DNA of 55,621 bases from Desulfosporosinus cupriresistens (GCF_001707885.1 NZ_MASS01000026.1:1-55621); one strand, 5' to 3'; numbered from the stretch's first letter, positions 27,722 to 37,564 are shown. Made by a program: numbers and translations. Notes: generated by a model not told the origin, from the sequence alone.

Positions 27722-27750
27722 TCGAAAAAGAGAACACCGGGGTGTTCTCT
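27722..27750 (-). terminator. Intrinsic terminator between tsf and pyrH
   Basis: AGAGAACACC (27750-27741) and GGTGTTCTCT (27738-27729) form a perfect 10-bp stem with a 2-nt loop. The minus strand continues TTTTC. Confidence 0.85.
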
Positions 27751-27772
27751 AAATAGATTGTCTAGGTTTGAT

Positions 27773-28426
27773 TTATCGATTTATTTCTTTCATAACATCG
27801 GCTGCAAAATCATCTTGTCGTTTCTCAATTCCTGCACCAAGCTCATAACGAGTAAACCGGCGAATAACAATACGTTCACCAATTATGGCCGTTTTGTCAA
27901 GAACTAAGTCGTGAATGCTCTTGTCAGGATCTTTGACAAAAGGCTGTTCCATTAAACAAACTTCTTTGTAAAATTTCTCAATTCTACCTTCAACCATTTT
28001 CTCGATGATTTTCTCCGGTTTGCCTTCATTAAGAGCTTGCGCTTTCAAAATGTCTCTCTCATGTTGGAGTACTGCTGCTGGAACATCTTCTTTTGTCAGA
28101 TATTGTGGGTTCGCTGCTGCAATATGCAACCCAAGATCGCGAACTAATACTTTAAATTCATCTCCACGAGCCACAAAGTCTGTCTCACAGTTTACTTCGA
28201 GCAATACACCAATTCGTCCTCCACCATGGATATAGGACTCAACCGTTCCTTCTGCTGCAACACGACCTTCTTTTTTCGCGGCGGCTGCGAGTCCTTTCTC
28301 CCGAAGAAAATCACAAGCCTTTTCTGTATCACCATTACACTCGACAAGTGCTTTTTTGCAATCCATCATACCAGCACCAGTACGTTCCCTGAGCATTTTA
28401 ATTTGAGCTGAGCTTACGTCTGCCAT
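27773..28426 (-). CDS. tsf: Elongation factor Ts
   Basis: Nucleotide exchange factor for EF-Tu. The 217-residue form, without extra coiled-coil domains, shows the N-terminal UBA-like [16 protein letters not shown] (about 10-25). [15 protein letters not shown] (about 75-89) and the C-terminal core follow. ATG at 28426 has AGGAGGGG 5 nt upstream. It follows rpsB across a 227-bp gap occupied by a repeat element and ends at the terminator at 27722-27750. Confidence 0.98.
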   Translation of the reverse strand: MADVSSAQIKMLRERTGAGMMDCKKALVECNGDTEKACDFLREKGLAAAAKKEGRVAAEGTVESYIHGGGRIGVLLEVNCETDFVARGDEFKVLVRDLGLHIAAANPQYLTKEDVPAAVLQHERDILKAQALNEGKPEKIIEKMVEGRIEKFYKEVCLMEQPFVKDPDKSIHDLVLDKTAIIGERIVIRRFTRYELGAGIEKRQDDFAADVMKEINR

Positions 28427-28440
28427 ACTTACCCCTCCTA

Positions 28441-28645
28441 TAATTCGATGCACGATGCACGATAAGTAAAATTAGTTGAGCTATAGTTCGATGTACTTTG
28501 CTCGATGCGCTATGTTCGAGGCAATCTGCGATATTTTATGCCTCTGCACGTATAGAGGTCCGAGGCGCGATATTCGAACCTCGAACCTTCATTAAAACTA
28601 TATTCACGAAGCACTATGCGTGGTAATCGAACCTCGTGCTTCATA
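28441..28645. repeat. Degenerate TTCGA-word element between rpsB and tsf
   Basis: About 200 bp without a gene. Inverted pairs include GTTCGAGG (28514-28521) with CCTCGAAC (28579-28586), GAGGCA (28518-28523) with TGCCTC (28539-28544), and GAAGCAC (28608-28614) with GTGCTTC (28636-28642). CGATGCACGATGCACGAT near 28446 is a short direct repeat. The words match those of the elements at 26013 and 37375, but the fold is more decayed. Confidence 0.7.
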
Positions 28646-28653
28646 TATCGATT

Positions 28654-29379
28654 TTAGCCTTCGGCTACTTCCCCAGATTCCTCAACCTCATCTAGGTTGC
28701 CTTGTTGCCCTTCAATAATCGCATCAGCCATCTTCGCAGTGAGCAACTTGACAGCACGAATTGCATCATCATTAGCTGGAATGACAACATCAATTTCATC
28801 AGGATCGCAGTTTGTATCAACAATTGCTACAATTGGAATATGCAAACGACGTGCTTCTGCAACCGCAATACGTTCTTTACGTGGATCTACGATAAACAAC
28901 GCGTCAGGAAGCTTTTTCATGTTCTTGATGCCGCCTAAGAAGCGCTCCAGTTTTTCCATCTCATGACGAAGCGCGGAAACCTCTTTCTTGGTAAGCACTT
29001 CAAATACGCCTTCTGCCTCCATCCGTTCCAAAACACGCAAACGGTCGACACGTTTTTGGATCGTTTGGAAGTTTGTCAGCATACCACCGAGCCAACGCTC
29101 GTTCACAAAATACATACCGCAACGTTCAGCTTCATCTTTGACAGATTCTTGGGCTTGCTTCTTAGTACCTACAAACAACATGGTACCGCCTTCAGTAGCA
29201 AGGTTCCGAACAAAATTAAAAGCTTCATCAACTTTCTTTACGGTTTTTTGGAGATCGATAATGTAGATTCCATTCCGCTCCGTAAAAATATAACGAGCCA
29301 TTTTCGGATTCCAGCGTCGCGTTTGGTGTCCAAAGTGAACACCCGCTTCTAATAATTGTTTCATCGAAATAACTGCCAT
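28654..29379 (-). CDS. rpsB: 30S ribosomal protein S2
   Basis: A small-subunit protein that bridges the head and platform and recruits S1. It is 241 residues long, with [20 protein letters not shown] (6-25), [15 protein letters not shown] (about 92-106) and [19 protein letters not shown] (about 155-173), and an acidic tail. GAGG lies upstream of the ATG. It starts the rpsB-tsf transcript from the promoter at 29505-29533 with a structured leader of about 118 nt. Confidence 0.98.
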   Translation of the reverse strand: MAVISMKQLLEAGVHFGHQTRRWNPKMARYIFTERNGIYIIDLQKTVKKVDEAFNFVRNLATEGGTMLFVGTKKQAQESVKDEAERCGMYFVNERWLGGMLTNFQTIQKRVDRLRVLERMEAEGVFEVLTKKEVSALRHEMEKLERFLGGIKNMKKLPDALFIVDPRKERIAVAEARRLHIPIVAIVDTNCDPDEIDVVIPANDDAIRAVKLLTAKMADAIIEGQQGNLDEVEESGEVAEG

Positions 29380-29433
29380 TGTGTTTAAAACCTCTTTCTT
29401 GTTTGTTTTTTCCTCCGCAAGTTCATCTCATAA

Positions 29434-29463
29434 CGCCCCCTGCCTCCCGACAGGGAACTGGCG
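29434..29463 (-). promoter_or_regulatory. Hairpin in the rpsB leader, possible S2 autoregulatory element
   Basis: A two-part stem: CGCC (29434-29437) with GGCG (29460-29463), and CCCTG (29438-29442) with CAGGG (29451-29455), separated by a 4-nt bulge. It lies in the 5' leader of rpsB, where S2-binding leaders are known in other bacteria. I could not match it to a named class. Confidence 0.45.
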
Positions 29464-29504
29464 CTATAATCCCATTGCGTGTGTCATTAAATCACACTGA
29501 CTAC

Positions 29505-29533
29505 AGAATAGCACATTCTACAATTCATTGCAA
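29505..29533 (-). promoter_or_regulatory. Sigma-A-type promoter of rpsB-tsf
   Basis: TTGCAA (29533-29528) and TATTCT (29510-29505) on the minus strand with a 17-bp spacer, about 125 bp before rpsB. The -35 box lies beside the end of the upstream orf152. Confidence 0.75.
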
Positions 29534-29535
29534 AC

Positions 29536-29994
29536 CTATTTATTCAAGCCCACATAACTCTGAAGGTTAGAACGTAAGCCGTACTTCTGAATAAAATTTT
29601 CCAAGTCACTCATAAGTTCGGGAAAGGGGAAATAGAATTCGCTCACGTAATAAAACTCATCATTCGCACGAATCTGAGCAACTTCCTGCCCTTTTCCATC
29701 GAAATAAAACGCAACTCTTCGAATATCCTTTGGTTCTAAGATGTGCTCCCCAAGCAACGATTGAAAGACAATTTGCTCCTCTTCTATTTGCACATGTTTA
29801 CTTTTGCCAATAACCCACAAGGCTAGGATTCCCAGCCCGGAAACAACATAGATTCCGATAAGCACCCTTAGTTCCATGGTCGGCAACTTTCTAAAGAAAT
29901 GCACACTACCCATAATAAGGGGATAGAGGATCAGAAACATGAGGCCTGGCACAATAAGCGGTCTCAGTTGGTAAACGTAATCATGTTCATCCAT
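29536..29994 (-). CDS. Membrane protein of unknown function with a PH-like C-terminal region
   Basis: A 152-residue protein that I cannot name. Two hydrophobic helices (about 12-32 and 42-62) are followed by a soluble part of alternating beta strands (IEEEQIVFQSLLGEHILEPKDIRRV in parts) and a C-terminal helix. That layout resembles bacterial PH-domain membrane proteins, an inference from pattern only. ATG at 29994 has AGGAGGG upstream. It lies downstream of codY, separated by a TCAGA-word foldback element, and just before the rpsB promoter. Confidence 0.7.
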   Translation of the reverse strand: MDEHDYVYQLRPLIVPGLMFLILYPLIMGSVHFFRKLPTMELRVLIGIYVVSGLGILALWVIGKSKHVQIEEEQIVFQSLLGEHILEPKDIRRVAFYFDGKGQEVAQIRANDEFYYVSEFYFPFPELMSDLENFIQKYGLRSNLQSYVGLNK

Positions 29995-30015
29995 GAAATT
30001 ACCCTCCTGTAAATA

Positions 30016-30092
30016 GAAGTCAGAAATCAGATGCCGGATGTGTCAGACGGGGTATTCCCCTTCTGATCTCTGGCCTCCGCCTTCTGACCTCC
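30016..30092. repeat. TCAGA-word foldback element between codY and orf152
   Basis: Outer arms GAAGTCAGAA (30016-30025) and TTCTGACCTC (30082-30091), and inner arms TCAGACGGGG (30043-30052) and CCCCTTCTGA (30057-30066), fold the whole 77 bp back around TATT. Words such as TCAGAAATCAGA and GGTCAGAAGG recur. No T-run follows. The architecture is like the TTCGA elements but with a different word. Confidence 0.75.
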
Positions 30093-30095
30093 GTT

Positions 30096-30893
30096 TTACT
30101 TAGTGTGTTTGATATGCTTATCAAGTTCGTCCAGCAAATAATCATTAAGAACTCGGATATAAGTTCCTTTCATGCCTAACGACTTGGATTCAATCACACC
30201 GGCTGATTCAAATTTACGCAGTGCATTAACTATGACAGAACGAGTAATCCCCACTCGATCAGCAATCTTGCTGGCTACCAACAGTCCTTCTCCGCCCCCC
30301 AATTCGGCAAAGATATGCTCTACTGCCTCTAGTTCAGAGTACGATAGGGTTCCTACAGCAATTTGGACTGCAGCCTTTTTACGAGCTTCTTCTTCTGCGC
30401 GTTCCGCCTTTACCCTCAGAATTTCCATTCCTACAACTGTTGCCCCGTATTCGGCAAGCACAAGATCGTCTTCATTAAACTCTACGTCGTATTTAGCTAA
30501 CACGAGCGTCCCAACGCGTTCGCCTCCACCTAAAACCGGTACAACGGTAGTAAGTTTATTAGTGAAATGACATCGTTCATTAGAATTAAACACACAGCCA
30601 TTGGCAACCTGACAAGTATTCGTTAAAGTCTCGGTGACTTTCATTAGACCTTCATTATAGCTTTCAGGAAAGCGTTCCGATCTCCTTGCAATTTCCTCCA
30701 TTGTTCCACAAACAAAATGGTCCATAAAACTATACCCAAGAATTTTCCCTCGTCGTCCCACAATATAGCAGTTGGCAAGCACAGCTTGCTGGAGAACTTT
30801 AGCCATTTCCTCAAAATCAACCGGATTTCCAGCAGCACGCTGGATCAACTTATTAATGGTTCTCGTTTTTTCTAACAATGTCGCTTTGTCCAT
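30096..30893 (-). CDS. codY: GTP- and branched-chain-amino-acid-sensing global regulator CodY
   Basis: A DNA-binding repressor/activator that monitors GTP and, in most species, Ile/Leu/Val. The 265-residue protein has the N-terminal GAF effector domain (about 1-155), a linker helix, and a C-terminal winged helix with [20 protein letters not shown] (about 205-224). That recognition region is nearly invariant in Firmicutes. It lies after hslU in the xerC-hslV-hslU-codY order, as in B. subtilis codV-clpQ-clpY-codY. It ends just before the TCAGA-word element. Confidence 0.97.
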   Translation of the reverse strand: MDKATLLEKTRTINKLIQRAAGNPVDFEEMAKVLQQAVLANCYIVGRRGKILGYSFMDHFVCGTMEEIARRSERFPESYNEGLMKVTETLTNTCQVANGCVFNSNERCHFTNKLTTVVPVLGGGERVGTLVLAKYDVEFNEDDLVLAEYGATVVGMEILRVKAERAEEEARKKAAVQIAVGTLSYSELEAVEHIFAELGGGEGLLVASKIADRVGITRSVIVNALRKFESAGVIESKSLGMKGTYIRVLNDYLLDELDKHIKHTK

Positions 30894-30954
30894 AAGTTTT
30901 AGTTATCCTCCTTAAACTTGTTTCATGAGTTATATTATTACTTCAACCATTTAT

Positions 30955-32340
30955 CTACAGGATGTAGCGCGCCAAATCTTGATTTTGAACCACATTACCC
31001 AAACGATGCTGAACATATTCGCGATTTATTGTGACAGTGTAATCATCAGGCAGTTCAGAAGCTTCAAACGATAATTCTTCCAGTACTTTTTCGACAATCG
31101 TATGCAGTCTTCGGGCCCCAATATTTTCAGTGGAAGAATTCACTTTGTAGGCGACCTCTGCTAATTCATCAATAGCATTCTCTGTAAAATCTACCTTTAT
31201 TCCTTCAGTTCCCAATAAAGCGCTGTACTGTTTAATTAACGACGATTGAGGTTCTGTGAGAATACGTTTGAAATCAGCTACACTTAACGATTCAAGTTCC
31301 ACACGAATAGGGAATCTTCCCTGCAGTTCAGGAATGAGGTCGGAAGGCTTGCTGAGATGAAAAGCTCCCGCAGCAATAAACAGGATGTGATCGGTTTTGA
31401 CCGGTCCATACTTCGTGACGACGGTAGAGCCCTCAACGATCGGGAGAATATCACGTTGTACTCCTCCCCTGGAAACGTCTGAGCTACCCGCGTTTTCGCG
31501 TCCTGCAATTTTATCGATTTCATCTAAGAAAACAATTCCCTCATGCTCAGTTCTCCGGATGGCATCTTGAACTGCTTCATCTTGGTCAATCAAGTTTTGA
31601 GTTTCTTCATTAATTAAGATTTTCCGTGCCTCGCGTACGGTAACTTTTCTCTTTTTGTGCCGCTTAGGGAGCATCCCAGACATCATATCCTGAATATTCA
31701 AGCCCATCTCCATCATGTTGTTGTTACCTAACATATCGGAAAGTGGTGTATTTTCTTCAACAGATATCTCAATAACATGCTCTTCTAGTTCCCCAAGACG
31801 CAAACGGTCCGCCACTATCTTGCGCTCTTGTTCAATTTCCGGAGTCACGTCAATTTTCTTTTCTTGCTCTGATCCCTGCCCGAACAACATCTGAAAAGGA
31901 TTGCTTGATGAACTCTCCGAGCGTTTTTCTGGAACCAATAACTCAACCAAACGTTTCTCGGCATTGATCGCCGCCTGCGCCTCAACCTTATCTGCACGCT
32001 CCACCTTCACCATGCGCAAAGCAATTTCGACTAAATCACGAATAATGGCTTCCACGTCCCGGCCCACATAACCAACTTCAGTAAACTTCGTGGCTTCAAT
32101 CTTAATGAATGGGGCGCGAACAAGCTTTGCCAACCTCCGGGCAATCTCCGTCTTCCCAACGCCAGTCGGACCAATCATCAAAATGTTTTTCGGTATAATT
32201 TCTTCTTGCAATTGCTCTGTTAAACAAGAACGTCGATAACGATTACGCAAAGCAACTGCAACAGCACGTTTTGCCGCATCTTGTCCTACAATATAGCGGT
32301 CCAATTCACGGACAATTTCACGTGGAGTCAAGCTGTCCAT
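30955..32340 (-). CDS. hslU: HslU (ClpY) ATPase subunit of the HslUV protease
   Basis: AAA+ unfoldase that feeds substrates to HslV. It is 461 residues, with Walker A GPTGVGKT (57-64), the pore-loop region [11 protein letters not shown] (about 87-97), the intermediate domain (about 110-240), Walker [11 protein letters not shown] (about 268-277) and a sensor II region. The chain ends ARYIL, and a hydrophobic C-terminus of this kind docks into HslV. It starts 11 bp after hslV. Confidence 0.98.
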   Translation of the reverse strand: MDSLTPREIVRELDRYIVGQDAAKRAVAVALRNRYRRSCLTEQLQEEIIPKNILMIGPTGVGKTEIARRLAKLVRAPFIKIEATKFTEVGYVGRDVEAIIRDLVEIALRMVKVERADKVEAQAAINAEKRLVELLVPEKRSESSSSNPFQMLFGQGSEQEKKIDVTPEIEQERKIVADRLRLGELEEHVIEISVEENTPLSDMLGNNNMMEMGLNIQDMMSGMLPKRHKKRKVTVREARKILINEETQNLIDQDEAVQDAIRRTEHEGIVFLDEIDKIAGRENAGSSDVSRGGVQRDILPIVEGSTVVTKYGPVKTDHILFIAAGAFHLSKPSDLIPELQGRFPIRVELESLSVADFKRILTEPQSSLIKQYSALLGTEGIKVDFTENAIDELAEVAYKVNSSTENIGARRLHTIVEKVLEELSFEASELPDDYTVTINREYVQHRLGNVVQNQDLARYIL

Positions 32341-32351
32341 AGTTTCACCCC

Positions 32352-32882
32352 CTATAACGTTTCTACAGTGATCTGCTCATTAGTATAAACACAAATTGAA
32401 GCGGCTACAAGCATCGCTTCACGTACAATTTCCGTAGTAGGCAAATCAGTATGTTTTGCCAAGGCACGAGCAGCAGCTAAAGCATAGTTTCCACCAGATC
32501 CGATTGCGGCAATTCCATCGTCGGGTTCAATGACTTCACCTGAACCCGATAAAATCAAAAGGTTTTGGGCATCCGCAACCAAAAGTAGTGCTTCAAGGTT
32601 CCTTAGCATTTTGTCGGTTCGCCATTCCTTAGCAAGCTCCACCGCCGCGCGCTGAAGATTCCCATGATACTCCTCCAGTTTTTGTTCAAACTTATCAAAA
32701 AGCGTAAACGCATCCGCAACGGATCCCGCAAACCCTGCAATCACTTTTCCATGAAACAAACGACGGACTTTCCGGGCTGTATGTTTCATTACGGTTGCCT
32801 GACCAAAGGTCACTTGACCGTCCCCTGCTATGGCTACGTGTTCCCCTTTTTTAACTGCGACTATAGTCGTTGCATGAAACAT
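32352..32882 (-). CDS. hslV: HslV (ClpQ) proteasome-like peptidase subunit
   Basis: N-terminal-nucleophile peptidase forming a double hexamer capped by HslU. It is 176 residues; the mature N-terminal Thr is probably Thr5 in [13 protein letters not shown], implying removal of a four-residue propeptide instead of a single Met. GDGQVT (about 21-26) and [10 protein letters not shown] (about 52-61) are family signatures. ATG at 32882 has GGGAGG upstream. An alternative start that puts Thr second is not available, since no start codon lies at residue 4. It lies between xerC and hslU. Confidence 0.97.
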   Translation of the reverse strand: MFHATTIVAVKKGEHVAIAGDGQVTFGQATVMKHTARKVRRLFHGKVIAGFAGSVADAFTLFDKFEQKLEEYHGNLQRAAVELAKEWRTDKMLRNLEALLLVADAQNLLILSGSGEVIEPDDGIAAIGSGGNYALAAARALAKHTDLPTTEIVREAMLVAASICVYTNEQITVETL

Positions 32883-32966
32883 GATTAACCCTCCCTAATG
32901 AAGTTTACTCGCGCATTTTCGGCGTGTCAAGTCAATTGTAGGCAATTTACCCCTTTTTGTGAAAAT

Positions 32967-33881
32967 TTACTTTTTTTCTGGCATACGTAAGTCCTTCGCT
33001 CGAGGATGAGATTGAGCATAGACGTCTTTAAGTCGTTCACGAGTTAGATGCGTATAGATTTGAGTAGATGAAAGTTTCTGATGCCCCAGTAACTCTTGGA
33101 CACTTCGCAAATCAGCTCCACCATCCAACAGATGAGTGGCAAATGAATGACGGAGCATATGTGGATTCACATGTTGTTCCAGGCTAATCTTGGCGACCAA
33201 TTTGTCTAAAACTCTCCGGACCGACCTATCCGATAGACGCGCCCCCTGATAATTAAGCAAAAGAGCCTGATTGTCATCTGAACGTAATCCCAGATAAACC
33301 CTAATTGCCTGAATTGCATAGTTGGTTACCGGGACCACCCTCTCCTTGCTCCCTTTCCCTAGGACCCTGATTAGCCCGCTTTCTAGATCAAGATCCTCTC
33401 GATTTAAGCCAATGAGTTCGCTGACCCTTAGCCCAGAGCCATAGAGCAACTCCATAATTACTTGATCGCGTGAACCCAATAGACTTGTACCATCGGGAGC
33501 CTTTAACAGCACCTTTACCTGATCTAGATATAGAAAATGCGGGAGTTTACGTCCTAATTTTGGACTTGCTACCCGCTGTACCGGATTTATTAAAAGAATT
33601 TCTTTACGACATAGAAATTTGAATAACGACCTTAGCGCAGCAAGCTTACGCGCCATGCTTTTTCTAGCCAATCCATGTTCTGCTAAAACACCTAGAAAAC
33701 TGCGAACAATATAGACATCAATCATATCCACCATGAGTGATTCGGGTTCCAAACCCTGTTCGAGTGCGGCAAATCGGAAAAATTGACCTAGATCAGTCTG
33801 ATAAGCAACAATGGTATGCTCTGATCGGTTTTGAGAAGATTGATAACCTGCAAATAAGCTTAACGCTTCATCGACCAGCAC
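32967..33881 (-). CDS. xerC: Tyrosine recombinase XerC/CodV
   Basis: A site-specific recombinase acting at dif to resolve chromosome dimers, given its conserved place before hslVU. The 304-residue protein has an N-terminal SAM-like core-binding domain (about 1-100) and the catalytic domain with Arg152 (GLRVSEL), Lys176 (GKGSKER), His241 and Arg244 (HMLRH), His267 (GHQKL) and Tyr276 (TQIYTH). The start is GTG, with GGGAGG upstream. It begins 4 bp after trmFO, so it is cotranscribed and not an integrase of a mobile element. Confidence 0.96.
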   Translation of the reverse strand: MLVDEALSLFAGYQSSQNRSEHTIVAYQTDLGQFFRFAALEQGLEPESLMVDMIDVYIVRSFLGVLAEHGLARKSMARKLAALRSLFKFLCRKEILLINPVQRVASPKLGRKLPHFLYLDQVKVLLKAPDGTSLLGSRDQVIMELLYGSGLRVSELIGLNREDLDLESGLIRVLGKGSKERVVPVTNYAIQAIRVYLGLRSDDNQALLLNYQGARLSDRSVRRVLDKLVAKISLEQHVNPHMLRHSFATHLLDGGADLRSVQELLGHQKLSSTQIYTHLTRERLKDVYAQSHPRAKDLRMPEKK

Positions 33882-33885
33882 TTGC

Positions 33886-35205
33886 TTACCTCCCTAAATC
33901 CTCCCGCCCACAGAACTCCTCAAGAAAAGTCAAAGCGCGTTCAGAAATTTGTCCATTTTTTTCGCGCTTATCCCGTATTCTTTTGGACAAAGGTGGGAGC
34001 AATCCAAAGTTTATATTCATCGGTTGAAAACTCTGACTTGGAGAACCCTCCAAATGACGAGCTAACCCCCCCAACGTCGTTTCTGCTGGGAAAACGAGGC
34101 CATCTCTCTGATTCAACCGCCGCCAAGCGTTAAGGCCTGCTAGAAGCCCGCTCGCTGCAGATTCAACATATCCTTCAACCCCAGTCATTTGACCGGCAAA
34201 GAAAATCGTTGGTTTTGTCTTTAAACTAAAATCTGCTTTAAGTACCTTAGGGGCATTGAGAAAAGTATTTCTATGCATCACACCATAACGCACGAACTCA
34301 GCATGTTCCAAGCCGGGAATTAACGAAAAGACCCGTTTTTGTTCCCCCCATTTCAAATGAGTTTGAAAACCTACTAAATTGAAAAGTGTTCCTGCTTGAT
34401 TTTCCTTACGAAGCTGTACAACGGCGTGAGATTTCCGCCCTGTTCGAGGATCCAACAGTCCAACTGGTTTTAAGGGACCAAACGTCAGAGTCTGGGGACC
34501 ACGCTTGGCCATCACTTCAACTGGCAGACAGCCTTCAAAAACCTTCCCCTGTTCGAAGCCTTGAACTTCAGCTGTCTCTGCCTCTATCAACGCGTTATAA
34601 AACGAGTCGTACTCGTCCTTAGTCATAGGACAGTTTAGATAATCTGCTTCTCCCTTGTCGTAACGAGAAGCCCAAAAAGCCTTGTCTAAATCAATTGATT
34701 CAAGCGTGACAATCGGGGCAGCAGCATCGTAAAAGGAAAGTGCTTCTTCTCCGGTTAACCTCCGGATATCTGCCGCTAAATCATCGGAAGTCAAAGGACC
34801 GCTCGCCACCACAGTGATTCCTTCTTGCGGTATTTGATGCACTTCCTCCCGATGAACATGTACGTTGGGATGATGTTCTAATCGTTGGGTAATCTCACTC
34901 GAAAATAGTTCTCGATCGACTGCCAAAGCTCCACCCGCGGAAACAGCATTATGATCTGCTGCCCCCATAATGAAGGACCCTAAACGGCGCATTTCTTCTT
35001 TTAATAGCCCCACAGCGTTCTCTAAACCAGCCCCTCGTAACGAGTTGCTGCAAACTAGTTCTGCAAACTGGTCGGTTTGATGTGCGGGAGTCGTTTTATG
35101 CGGACGCATTTCATATAGGTCGACCCTTACCCCGCGCTCAGCCAGCTGCCAAGCGGCCTCTGAACCTGCGAGGCCTGCTCCGATGACAGTTATAGATTGC
35201 TGCAT
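33886..35205 (-). CDS. trmFO: Methylenetetrahydrofolate-tRNA-(uracil-5-)-methyltransferase
   Basis: A folate- and FAD-dependent enzyme that makes ribothymidine at position 54 of tRNA in most Firmicutes. The 439-residue chain opens with the FAD-binding [18 protein letters not shown] (about 8-25). [25 protein letters not shown] and the C-terminal [14 protein letters not shown] are family motifs. It lies between topA and xerC, with spacings of 45 and 4 bp, in the order found in B. subtilis (topA-trmFO-codV). Confidence 0.97.
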   Translation of the reverse strand: MQQSITVIGAGLAGSEAAWQLAERGVRVDLYEMRPHKTTPAHQTDQFAELVCSNSLRGAGLENAVGLLKEEMRRLGSFIMGAADHNAVSAGGALAVDRELFSSEITQRLEHHPNVHVHREEVHQIPQEGITVVASGPLTSDDLAADIRRLTGEEALSFYDAAAPIVTLESIDLDKAFWASRYDKGEADYLNCPMTKDEYDSFYNALIEAETAEVQGFEQGKVFEGCLPVEVMAKRGPQTLTFGPLKPVGLLDPRTGRKSHAVVQLRKENQAGTLFNLVGFQTHLKWGEQKRVFSLIPGLEHAEFVRYGVMHRNTFLNAPKVLKADFSLKTKPTIFFAGQMTGVEGYVESAASGLLAGLNAWRRLNQRDGLVFPAETTLGGLARHLEGSPSQSFQPMNINFGLLPPLSKRIRDKREKNGQISERALTFLEEFCGREDLGR

Positions 35206-35250
35206 GTGTCCATTCTCTCCTTATCTCAATAGAATCCGTTCAACCAAAAT

Positions 35251-37341
35251 CTAGCTTTCTTCAATCATTTTTGTATAACGGCATTCCGGATTTGTACATA
35301 CATATTTTTTTTGTCGTTTTGAAGATTTAATCACCATTAACTGCTGACACTCTGGGCATGGTTCAGGAGCTGGCATTTCCCAAGATACAAAATCACAATC
35401 TGGATATGAACTGCAGCCGTAAAACTTACGCCCCTTTTTTGAGCGACGGATCACAAGTGGTTTCGTGCATTTTGGGCAATTCGCACCCACTTCTTCAAGC
35501 AGTGGTTTCGTATTTCGACAGTCTGGAAATCCAGGACACGCTAAAAATTTACCATAACGTCCCATCTTGATCACCATATTCCGTCCACATAGGTCACAAA
35601 TTTCTTCGGAGACTTGATCCTCAATTTTAACCTTGCCAATCTGTTCTTCAGCATAGGCTAAGGTCACTGCGAATGGCGTGTAATAGTCTTTGACCACAGA
35701 CTTCCATGGTGCGCTACCTTCCTCAATTAGATCAAGCTTCTCTTCCAAGTTAGCCGTGAACTCCAAATTTAAAATATCCGGAAAATATTCTTTAAGTAAG
35801 GTTATCACGATATCTCCAAGTTCTGTAGGTAGGAGTTGTTTCTCCTCTTTAACTACATAACCTCGAGTTTGAATTGTTTCAATAGTTGGTGCATATGTAC
35901 TCGGTCTTCCAATACCTTCTTCCTCCATTTTACGAACGAGAGAAGCTTCCGTAAATCGAGGCGGCGGTTCAGTGAAATGTTGTTTCTCTTGAATTTTGAC
36001 AAGCTTAAGTATTTCTCCTGAAGAAACGGAAAGCGTCAATGAATTCTGTTCCTCATCAACAGTCTCCTCTTCATCTTTTCCTTCTTCATACACAGCTAAA
36101 AACCCAGAAAAACGGACCGTTGTAGCATTCGCCCGAAATAAGTAGTCACCCACCACGACATCGACCGTCAAGGTATCCGTGATTGCTACACTCATCTGAC
36201 TCGCAATAAAGCGCTCCCAAATCAACCGATATAATCGTAACTGATCTCGTGACAAAATGCCCTTTAACAAATCCGGAGTCCGTAAGGGCAGTGTCGGGCG
36301 GATCGCTTCATGCGCTTCCTGCGCTCGTCCTTTATTTGCGAACTGGCGAGGTTCAGGAGGATAATAATCGTTCCCATAGTGTGACAGAATCCATTCTTTA
36401 GCCTCATCCTGGGCAGTTTCGGCGATCTTGACAGAATCTGTACGCATATAAGTGATTAAACCGACGGTTCCTTCTTTACCTAGGTCAAGACCCTCATACA
36501 ATTGCTGTGCTAACATCATCGTGCGTTTCGGCGAAAAACTCAATTTGCGATGAGCTTCTTGCTGCAAGCTACTCGTTATGAAGGGCGGTGCAGGGAGCTT
36601 TTTCTTTTCTTTCGTACGGACATCGGAAACATGAAAATCTTTTCCAGCGATATCTCCTAGAATGATTTCCATTTCAGCTTTCGAGGAAATAGCAACTTTT
36701 TGCCCAGATTTCTTTAACAGCTTGGCCAAGAATTTCCCTCCGGTCGCTTGAAGATTAGCTGTTAGACTCCAATACTCTTCCGAAACAAAAGCTCTAATTT
36801 GCTCTTCCCGATCGTCAATTAAGCGTACAGCTACGGATTGAACTCGGCCTGCGCTTAACCCTTTCTTAATTTTCCGCCAGAGCAAAGGGCTTAACTGATA
36901 ACCGACTAAACGATCCAAAACTCGGCGGGCTTGCTGGGCATCCACCCGATCCATATCAATCTGTCGAGGATGCTTTATAGCCGCCTGTATTGCCCCTTTG
37001 GTAATCTCATGAAATTCAATTCGATTCTTATCACCCGAGTTAAGTCTCAACAAATGGGAAAGATGCCAAGCTATAGCTTCTCCCTCACGGTCCGGGTCAG
37101 AAGCCAAGAACACTTTATCTGCCCCTTTAGCCGCTACTCGTAAATCTTTGATTAAATCTCCTCGCCCGCGAATCGCAATATATTTCGGTTCGAAGTCGTG
37201 TTCTAAGTCAACACCCAATTGACTTTTCGGCAGATCCCGTAGATGTCCCATTGAAGCTTTAACCGTGTAACGGCTTCCCAGGAATTTACTGATTGACTTC
37301 GCCTTGGCGGGCGACTCTACAATTACTAACGTTTTTGACAT
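35251..37341 (-). CDS. topA: DNA topoisomerase I
   Basis: Type IA enzyme relaxing negative supercoils. The 696-residue protein has the Toprim domain at the N-terminus (LVIVESPAKAKSISKFLG, with Asp residues in LASDPDREGEAIAWHL). The catalytic Tyr lies near residue 300 in GLITYMRTDS. Three C-terminal four-Cys zinc ribbons begin CDLCGR (about 577), CPKCTK (about 622) and CPECQQ (about 663). The start is ATG, preceded by GAGG. The upstream junction holds a TTCGA-word element. Confidence 0.98.
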   Translation of the reverse strand: MSKTLVIVESPAKAKSISKFLGSRYTVKASMGHLRDLPKSQLGVDLEHDFEPKYIAIRGRGDLIKDLRVAAKGADKVFLASDPDREGEAIAWHLSHLLRLNSGDKNRIEFHEITKGAIQAAIKHPRQIDMDRVDAQQARRVLDRLVGYQLSPLLWRKIKKGLSAGRVQSVAVRLIDDREEQIRAFVSEEYWSLTANLQATGGKFLAKLLKKSGQKVAISSKAEMEIILGDIAGKDFHVSDVRTKEKKKLPAPPFITSSLQQEAHRKLSFSPKRTMMLAQQLYEGLDLGKEGTVGLITYMRTDSVKIAETAQDEAKEWILSHYGNDYYPPEPRQFANKGRAQEAHEAIRPTLPLRTPDLLKGILSRDQLRLYRLIWERFIASQMSVAITDTLTVDVVVGDYLFRANATTVRFSGFLAVYEEGKDEEETVDEEQNSLTLSVSSGEILKLVKIQEKQHFTEPPPRFTEASLVRKMEEEGIGRPSTYAPTIETIQTRGYVVKEEKQLLPTELGDIVITLLKEYFPDILNLEFTANLEEKLDLIEEGSAPWKSVVKDYYTPFAVTLAYAEEQIGKVKIEDQVSEEICDLCGRNMVIKMGRYGKFLACPGFPDCRNTKPLLEEVGANCPKCTKPLVIRRSKKGRKFYGCSSYPDCDFVSWEMPAPEPCPECQQLMVIKSSKRQKKYVCTNPECRYTKMIEES

Positions 37342-37374
37342 AAATTCACCTCAAATAAACTTAAAGACACACTT

Positions 37375-37424
37375 ACTCGAAGTTCGAGGTTCGAGGCGCG
37401 ATGCGCGAAGTTCGAACTCGAATT
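37375..37424. repeat. TTCGA-word foldback element between dprA and topA
   Basis: The plus strand begins ACTCGAAGTTCGAGG, like the ends at 8625 and 26013. Arms TTCGAGGTTCGAG (37383-37395) and GAAGTTCGAACTCGAA (37407-37422) fold around a central GCGC-GAT-GCGC. The rest of the 223-bp gap, to 37564, is AT-rich with no gene or clear promoter. Confidence 0.75.
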
Positions 37425-37564
37425 ATTAAAGAAGACCAAGGGTTACGAGATAAAGTTTGTATCATTCCTAATATTACACTTATTTCCAATTTCAATTATT
37501 CTAAGCATAATGGTTGAACGTTGGTAAAACTAAGCCCTATCTTAACGTCTTTTTCATAGTATGT

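Noticed and set aside
32967..33881. Tyrosine recombinase as a sign of an integrated element.
   Set aside because: Its place between trmFO and hslV and its family features identify the housekeeping XerC/CodV; no attachment repeats or phage genes are nearby.
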